64,000 nt of DNA, from positions 15,969,157 to 16,033,156 of the forward strand of contig NC_040018.1 of assembly GCF_000972845.2 (NCBI RefSeq), written 5' to 3'. Shown in pieces: positions 57,904 to 64,000 of this stretch (its first letter is position 1; the number at the start of each line of letters is the position of its first letter). This DNA is from Larimichthys crocea (Eukaryota > Chordata > Actinopteri > Sciaenidae). The position numbers were made by a program, and so were the translations under genes. A model generated the notes under the pieces. It was given only the letters and a program-made list of their open reading frames with translations, made no database searches and had not been told where the DNA came from.

Positions 57904-60900
57904 CATGTGTGTGCATGAGCTGACTCGTGTGAAACTGAAAAAAAAAAAAAAGACTGAAGCTCTCCAGACACTGTGAATCTTTGGTCCCCATCACCATCTG
58001 TCACATATTATTCTAGTCTAACTGGGTGACATTCAATAATAAAGGGCAGAAGTGACAGGACTGTCTCATAAAACAACCATAAGTACAGAGTTTACACGAA
58101 AATATCAATACTTTTATCAATATTAATATTCCCCTCAAGACTCTATCTGAAACACTGACAGGACAAATATCTTCTCCTTGCTCACTAGCAGTGGTGGAAG
58201 ATCCTTCACTTAAGTACAGAAAGAATGCAAGTGTTTTATCAAGGTAGTATCAAAAGCAAAAGTACAAATTAACGATTCCTATCAGTGTTTTCTATCATAT
58301 TAAATGCAGCAGAAATATTGCATGCTGCATTTATGTGGATGTTGCATATTTATTGCTGTAGATGTTCATGGCTGTTCTATTTTTAATGACTTTATATACA
58401 GTTGGGTAGTTTAATATATGTCAAAGCATATATATCAAAGCATCATATTTAATAAGATCATCATACGTTTGTCAGAAGCTCCGAAAAAACCCTGTACCCC
58501 AATCTACTTTAGGAGTTTTAAATAGTTTATTTAACATAAGAAGTAAGATAATTTGCTCAGTCAATCTGTACGAGTTCAGCCATTTCCTGACTGACTGCAC
58601 ACAGTGCAGGATCATGACTTACATAGCCATAAAGGATGTGTGGGCATCCCCCTCCTTATGTGGGGGAGTGTTATTGCTAGACTTTGCTTCATGAGAGGTC
58701 AGCAGACTGCATTTGAACATGACTTCCTGCCCTCCCTACCTTTCCAACCACAGTGCTGATGGTGCTGGAATGTGCAATCAGTCACCCACGTCTGCACGAC
58801 CCTGTCTACTAATCTGTCAAGTTGGTGTACTATCCTTGTGAACTTATAGGGCTCATTAGAGGCTGGAGCCAGTGAGAAACAGAGTGGTGACACATAGTGA
58901 CCCTAGAACTGCAAACACGGATAGCACTCTAAAGTTGTCAACCTGCTGCTCATCAAGTTACTGTTGCCCCCAATACATACAGTAGTACATGTGACTACAT
59001 ACTAGCACTGTATAAAAGTATAGTTCAAAAGTTTAGTTGCTCAGTGCTGTTAGAAAGAACTATAATAATTCAACCGAGCTGATCTAAGTTGAGTTGAGGA
59101 AAGTGTTAATAAAAATGAAGCTGCACCTAAACTTAACTAAAAGAAACATTTTTAGATTTAACTATTGGTTTTGTTTTACAAGATCTTGATGCATATCTGT
59201 TACTCCACACTCAGAATTCAAGTAAATATACTCTACGTAGTGACATCTACTATTTATATACTATTTATTTTTGTCACTTTCACATGCTCAAAACCCAGTT
59301 AGAATTTGTATGGATCATGAAAATGGGACGCAGCTGCTGTGTTTGTGAATGCCAAGTGGGGTTATGATGGCTGGATACAGTACACGGCTTGTACTGTATG
59401 AAGGGCCAAGCTATTTCATGTACATTTCAGTGCAATGCAGAGGTGCAGTCAAACATGCTGCAAGGATGGATTCATGCAACCTGCCTTTGCTTTCAGCACT
59501 CACAGGTTGCACAAATATAGCAGCCGGTTGTAGCAGGATGATACCCGTGTGTGTCAGTGTCTGTGTGTGTGTTTGTATGTGAGTGAGAGAGAGGCCGGAA
59601 TAAAATATTTTTAGAGGCCATGAGTAGGAAGCTGTTAATGGTAAACCATTGCCTGGCAAAGCTGTATGGCACAAATATAAGCTCATTACCGAAGAACAAA
59701 AAACATTAATTAAAGAAAAGAAAGATCAGTATTCCTACAAATACAGCAACGTTGAACCTTATACAACATCAGTGATCATTATGAATAAATGATAAATTAC
59801 TTTCACAACCTAGAAAAAACATAAAGGTAACAATGCATTTGTATGATTATGGATATTATAAATTCAATTCATAAACTATCAATAAATGATCTTCAAAAAA
59901 CAATAAGGTGATCTATTTCTGTTTGGCTGCCTGGTTCTTCATAACTAGGACTCAGACTAACAGCTCCTGTATTGCTTTGCTTCTTGTCAGACATCTGCAA
60001 TTATCTTTGACTGCCTTGGAGCTGCCTACTTTTGCTTGCCTTCCTAGTTATTATTTTTTCCAGGTCTGTTAGGAATGCTCCCCATACTAGTTGGCAGAGA
60101 AACATGGGTTTGACCTAAGATAAAGTATCCACCTTTATTATAATGTAAGGTTTATAATAAATATAAATAAAATAATATAATAAAGTTTATAATAATAATT
60201 TATAATTGTGATTTTGAAACAAAAGAATGCCATACAGTCATCATTTTGTTTAAATCGCCTCCAGCAGGTCTGCTTGTCATAAAGGACAGACGTAAGGTGT
60301 GTAGTCAAGTATAACTCTATGGATGTGTTTCTGCTATACTATGATACATTTCATCAGTATGGGAACAAATTAAGTGAGCTAGATACACATTCTGACCCAT
60401 ACAGTGCAGTTTCCGCATAACTTGCTATGGGCTTATTGGAGAAAATGGTGTGCTAGTGATTTGCAGCCATGCAAGAACCTGACAGAACTAAATGAGGGAA
60501 CAAAATTTAATTGGGCTATTTCTAGGACCCTTCAGATTTTAGGTGCTAAATTTGATTTCAAAGTCTTCCTAGGTTTGGTAGAGCCAATCAAGTTTTACAA
60601 CAGTGATTGTAAAACTCAAACACATTAAAATACAAAGAAATAATTAAAAATGTCAACCCCATAATATCCTTGTACAGTTTTGACTACAGTCTGAGAATGG
60701 CTTATGACCACATTCACATTCATATACATGTACAACAGATGCCTTTCAGATGTATTTTTGCTCTTGTACAGCAAGACCATCTGGCCACCACAATAAAGAA
60801 ATCATACACAAATGAGCAGTTAGTCTGAATGAAAGCATGAATGACTATGAAAATTACATGAAGCAGCTCTCTTATTTAGAAATACATTATAACATGTTTT

Positions 60901-63900
60901 AATGTTTTTCCTGTCTAATTACATACAGTACATTGAATTACTATGGTGGCTATATTTAGCCTGGATGGACAGGTGGATCAGTAAGGCACACAAATTCAGG
61001 TTACTAAGGAACAAAACTCATTAAACTGAAATAGCTGCAGTGCAGACGAGTCATTTGCATATGCAGTGAGGAACAGAGTTGCAGGAGACAAACATGGACA
61101 CCAGCAGAGGTAGAGGACGGTTTGCTTATTAGACACAAGAGACAGACACACACACTTTCTTGGTAATATAGTCCCTTGCTGTTTAATGATCTGTAGAATT
61201 GACTTAGTGTTTTGCTAAATTTTGTCCCAGGTAGTTGCCATTTCAATCCACCTACAATCAGTGTTGCCTTAAGGAAAAACTACAGTATGACATTACTGGA
61301 GTTTTGTTTTTGATGCTTGGGACATAGCTTCTATCAGTTATGATAACATTATACTCACAAGCATACACATCATTTCCACAGGGGACCAGCTAGTGGCTGA
61401 CCTCCATATCATTAGTATACACAGACACTCTCACTCACTCACTCCCCCCAAAGTCTCACGTGAGATATTTCTAAACGCTTTAACATTGTTAAAAATACAT
61501 CAAACAGGGCAGCAAACCTTGAGCCTTCAACTAACAGGAAACAGTTAAAAATATTAAAAAGAGCTCTGACTTATGCAGACAGACACAGCATGTAAGACAG
61601 CTGGTAAAACATAGTAATAGTGACACTGGGGACCTCATACTAAAATATAATCCTCATTCTGAAATCACTTTTCACACAGACACTCTCTCTCACACATAAG
61701 ACACATTTGTATTTATATTAGACTTGCAAGGACCCTCACTGATATAATGCATTATCATGCCTCTAAATGTCTTTGCAAAAATGTCCACACTTCCTTGGCG
61801 TAAAAATCTAATTGGTCCTCACAAAGGTAGACGTACATGAGCACACACACACAGTAACATGAAAATGGCTTTTAATGCTGTTGACCTTAGTAAACCTGAC
61901 CCTGGACTTAATTTACATACAGTACATTTAACAAGGTGGGTGGATCCAACAGGAGAGTTGAATTTAGATAAGTAGCTGAAGGTGTGGTAAATGTGTTTCC
62001 ACTGGGTATTAATTCGCTGTAACATGTACAGTAATAACAGTTGCTAGAAAAGCAAAGTAATTTTGTCAGACACCTATCTCAAATAAAATAAATATCTGCA
62101 CCTGCAGGCTGTCATTATTTTACTGCTAATTACCAATGTTCCTTTGCTACAGAGCATTTCTCAAAGGCAATGTAAAGTTAACAGTACAGAAGCCTGACAT
62201 GTATTCATAGCTTAGCATGTTTAAAAAAGCAACATTATTTTATACTTTATACTGTCATTTAGACACAATATGCTGAAACCTAGGAGTCGGCTCTCAATAA
62301 AGTTGCAGCAAATCTTTCACTTCATGTAACACATTTTCCTTTTTCTAGTAATCATACAAAGTTAAATATAACATGGCATATCTGAACTGACATAAGTTAG
62401 AACGTAAGTGCTTACTCACCGTGGAGACGTACTGGATTTCCCGACAGAGTTTTGTCTCCCTGGGGAAATCTGCCAGATCTAGGAAGTTGTCCACAACCAC
62501 TTGGCCAATAATGTCATGGCGAGAAAATCGGTCGAAGTCATAGACACTGAAGTGCAGCTTACGTGTGGGAAGCTCAGAGTATGCCACAGGAAACAGGAAG
62601 ACCTCATCAAACACAGGGTTCAGCGTCTTGCGGTGCACCTTGGTCTGGTGCTTGGTCATACGATCAGGGAGCAGATAGATTTTAACATAAGGGTCAGAGG
62701 TACCAGAGAAGTCCTTGGCTGGGAGGTCCTCTGCTTTGTGGATCTTAACTATTAACTGCTCCAGGTCACAGTCAAATTTTAGAATGAAGTGAAGGCGACC
62801 ACAACCCCTGCCCCTGCGACTACCTTCATCTCCCTCGAGGGAGCGCTGTTTGTAGAGCTCAGGTTTGAGGCGACCGAGGCCCAGGCCCATTCCAGTGAGA
62901 GAGTCCTGCCTTTGGAACTGGGCCACATTGAAGTCTGGGTTAGATAGGTTCATATGCCTGCGTATGGAGCCTTGTCTGTGGGCAGAGCAAATCAAGAACA
63001 AACATCATCATGGAATATCAACAAACTGAATCAGACAAGACATGAGAGACATTGACATCCATATATTCCGGTGTTAGGCAATTGCATTGAGAGCCATGTG
63101 TAAGAATACTGATCAGTTCCAACACCAATGCATTTAAGAGTTAGATGGGAGCAGATATGTTACAACTTTCTCAAGGATAAATCTACTAGACATAGAAAAT
63201 CAGCAAAAAAATGTATACTGACCCAATTTCAGACATTGATTGACCAGAGGGTGGGGGTTCAGTAGTTTGTCTCTGCATACGAGGGTTAGTGTGAACCCCA
63301 TTTTCCCGGCTTTTACTTTGAGCGTCCAGTGGGATGTCAGGAGATGTATGACTAATCTTCATAGCTGCCTCAGGTGTGGCCAAGACCACAGGTGGTGGTG
63401 ATACAGGAGTCACCGGAGCCTCCACTGATACCGCGGACGCCATAGGAGTAGGCTCTCTGGCGATGGAGCAGTGTGACGACTCACGGCGGTTGTGTGCCGG
63501 GGGGTCCACGGCTGTGTAAACTGGCTGTCTGGGTGCGGGCTGCGGTGGCAGTGGGCTCATAGTGGGGTTGAGGTGCCCATGGGCCTCCTTGGTGGTGGGG
63601 GAAAGCCCACGCTCCCTCCATGGTATCCAGCAGAGCTTCCAGGAGACAAAGAGGGAGACCCCAAACAAGGCCAAGCCACAGGCAGTCACCACCAGTGACA
63701 ACAAACTCACTGATATATCTGAGAAGGTGGAAGGAGAGACAGGAAATGTGTCAATTAATTCAGTTTCTTGCTGTTTCTGTTTTCGGCTTTGCTGCAAAAC
63801 TATACCTTTACCCCTTTACCAACACCATCATTAGTAATGTTTATAATGTATTAAATAGTGTAAAGAAAACAAAAACAAAAAAAACAAGCTAATTTCATCA

Positions 63901-64000
63901 GTGTCACTGCAACACTCATGGGTATGTGATAGGATTTTCTCCCCTTTTCTTTATTGTCGCAAAGAATCCTCAACAAGATTAATTAGGATTAACTACATTT
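53089..64000 (-). CDS. syt9: syt9, synaptotagmin-9 (partial, exon 2 to stop)
   Basis: Six exons encode 514 residues from the Asp just before the membrane segment to a TAG at 53089; the N-terminal exon is off the right edge. Syt9 (called Syt5 in some rodent work) is a fast calcium sensor for synaptic and dense-core vesicle fusion. Visible parts (numbered from that Asp): membrane segment 4-26, then WKLCW; Pro-rich linker; [12 protein letters not shown]2A about 223-340; C2B about 353-490. C2A calcium ligands Asp254, 260, 312, 314 and 320 are all present. C2B has Asp386, 392, 446 and 448, with Glu454 at the fifth site. The KKRK patch and WHPL motif are present. SYT9, not SYT10, 6 or 3, is favoured by [20 protein letters not shown] and WRERGL. 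The linker and tail are longer than in the human 491-residue protein. Confidence 0.93.
53158..55034 (-). other. Last intron of syt9
   Basis: 1877 nt, AT-rich, with GT and AG ends. It contains a possible alternative terminal exon at 54007-54042; no other element was recognised. Confidence 0.7.
54007..54042 (-). CDS. syt9: Possible alternative last exon of syt9
   Basis: A strong acceptor (CTGTTTCTTTTTTTAG) is followed in the right phase by [11 protein letters not shown] and a TAG. It would replace the SYT10-like tail with eleven residues. No homology is known to me, so it may be cryptic. Confidence 0.25.
   Translation of the reverse strand: MTVGKLAMERK
55035..55164 (-). CDS. syt9: syt9 exon 6 (end of C2B)
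   Basis: [20 protein letters not shown] then HWSEML and [12 protein letters not shown]. The split Arg codon (CG|C) joins MDYDR to VGHNE. The WHXL motif is intact. Acceptor CACCTACAG, donor GAG|GTGAGG. Confidence 0.95.
55325..55496 (-). CDS. syt9: syt9 exon 5 (C2B core)
   Basis: [20 protein letters not shown] then [20 protein letters not shown] and AVMDYDR. It carries the C2B polybasic patch and three acidic calcium ligands. Acceptor CTTTTGTAG, donor CG|GTTAGT. Confidence 0.96.
55589..55709 (-). CDS. syt9: syt9 exon 4 (C2B start)
   Basis: [20 protein letters not shown] then [20 protein letters not shown]. It ends phase 1 so that G|AT makes the Asp of SDPYVK. Acceptor GTGTTTCAG, donor TCTG|GTAATT. 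Confidence 0.96.
57859..57914 (+). repeat. (TG)n microsatellite in syt9 intron 3
   Basis: About 27 TG units with one TATA interruption and a CA near the end. A shorter TG run lies upstream at 57785-57797. Confidence 0.9.
58187..58470 (+). repeat. Common teleost repeat in syt9 intron 3
   Basis: It opens AGCAGTGGTGGAAGATCCTT and CACTTAAGTACAGA. It later contains CATTTATGTGGATGTTGC, ATTTATTGCTGTAGATGTTC and CTTTATATACAGTTGGGTAG. These phrases are, from memory, diagnostic of an abundant dispersed percomorph element. Its class is uncertain to me. Confidence 0.6.
62420..62975 (-). CDS. syt9: syt9 exon 3 (linker and C2A)
   Basis: 556 nt. [28 protein letters not shown], then C2A from [20 protein letters not shown] to [17 protein letters not shown]. 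The calcium-binding words [12 protein letters not shown] and [10 protein letters not shown] are complete. Acceptor CTGCCCACAG, donor ACG|GTGAGT. Confidence 0.96.
63223..63718 (-). CDS. syt9: syt9 exon 2 (membrane segment and cytosolic linker)
   Basis: The acceptor CACCTTCTCAG begins a G|AT Asp codon, then [20 protein letters not shown] and [21 protein letters not shown] Pro-rich linker ([19 protein letters not shown]) is longer than I recall for human SYT9. It ends [12 protein letters not shown] and RMQRQTTEP. The donor ATTGG|GTCAGT is weaker but phase-correct. Confidence 0.93.
63719..64000 (-). other. syt9 intron 1 (continues past the window)
   Basis: Pyrimidine-rich on the sense strand next to the exon 2 acceptor (TGTCTCTCCTTCCACC). 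The first coding exon, about 50 residues in the human protein, is not in the window. Confidence 0.75.

Larger units (their letters stand above)
55710..62419 (-). other. syt9 intron 3, 6.7 kb between C2A and C2B
   Basis: No coding sequence was seen. It contains a TG microsatellite (57859-57914), a shorter TG run near 59560 and a teleost repeat fragment (58187-58470). The many ACTCAC and CACACA words near 61430-61690 are low complexity. Confidence 0.7.

Noticed and set aside
53089..64000. Assignment of the synaptotagmin as SYT10 because of its C-terminal tail
   Set aside because: The membrane segment, WRERGL, C2A wording and adjacency to ppfibp2 all favour SYT9; only the tail is SYT10-like.

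Overview
The window is vertebrate nuclear DNA, almost certainly from a teleost fish. It has AT-rich intergenic DNA, short GT-AG exons separated by introns, many dinucleotide microsatellites, and several short repeats of kinds I know as common in ray-finned fishes. There are no bacterial-type operons, rRNA genes, CRISPR arrays or intact transposase genes. All recognisable coding sequence is on the minus strand.

Right part (about 52.5-64 kb): the membrane-anchor, C2A, C2B and C-terminal exons of a synaptotagmin that best matches SYT9. Six coding exons are in the window; the first exon (short N-terminus) lies beyond position 64000. The membrane segment with its flanking Trp-Lys-Leu-Cys-Trp, the [11 protein letters not shown] motif and both C2 domains are intact.

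Middle part (about 24.2-42.7 kb): a complete liprin-beta gene, ppfibp2, resolved here into 23 coding exons (2946 nt, 981 residues). It has an N-terminal coiled coil, a divergent acidic/serine-rich linker and three SAM domains. Every junction in the model is phase-consistent. Compared with the human protein as I remember it, there is an additional 95-residue in-frame exon. There is also a candidate alternative first exon at about 40.2 kb.

syt9 and ppfibp2 lie head-to-tail in the same order and orientation as human SYT9 and PPFIBP2 on 11p15.4. I found no exon of OLFML1, which separates them in human. The products act in related settings: Syt9 is a calcium sensor for vesicle exocytosis, and liprin-beta proteins are scaffolds tied to LAR-type phosphatases and liprin-alpha at synapses and cell edges. 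Their adjacency is inherited synteny and does not show that they work together.

Left part (1-24 kb) and the 42.7-52.5 kb gap: no confident gene. They hold inverted-repeat elements, SINE-like fragments, microsatellites, a few stretches that look like conserved non-coding elements, and two short open segments with plausible splice signals that I cannot assign. I found no clearly undescribed biological system. The best leads are the alternative first exon and insert exon of ppfibp2, the competing last exons of syt9, the complementary GA/TC tracts in ppfibp2 intron 4, and a composite repeat at 11.3-12.5 kb.
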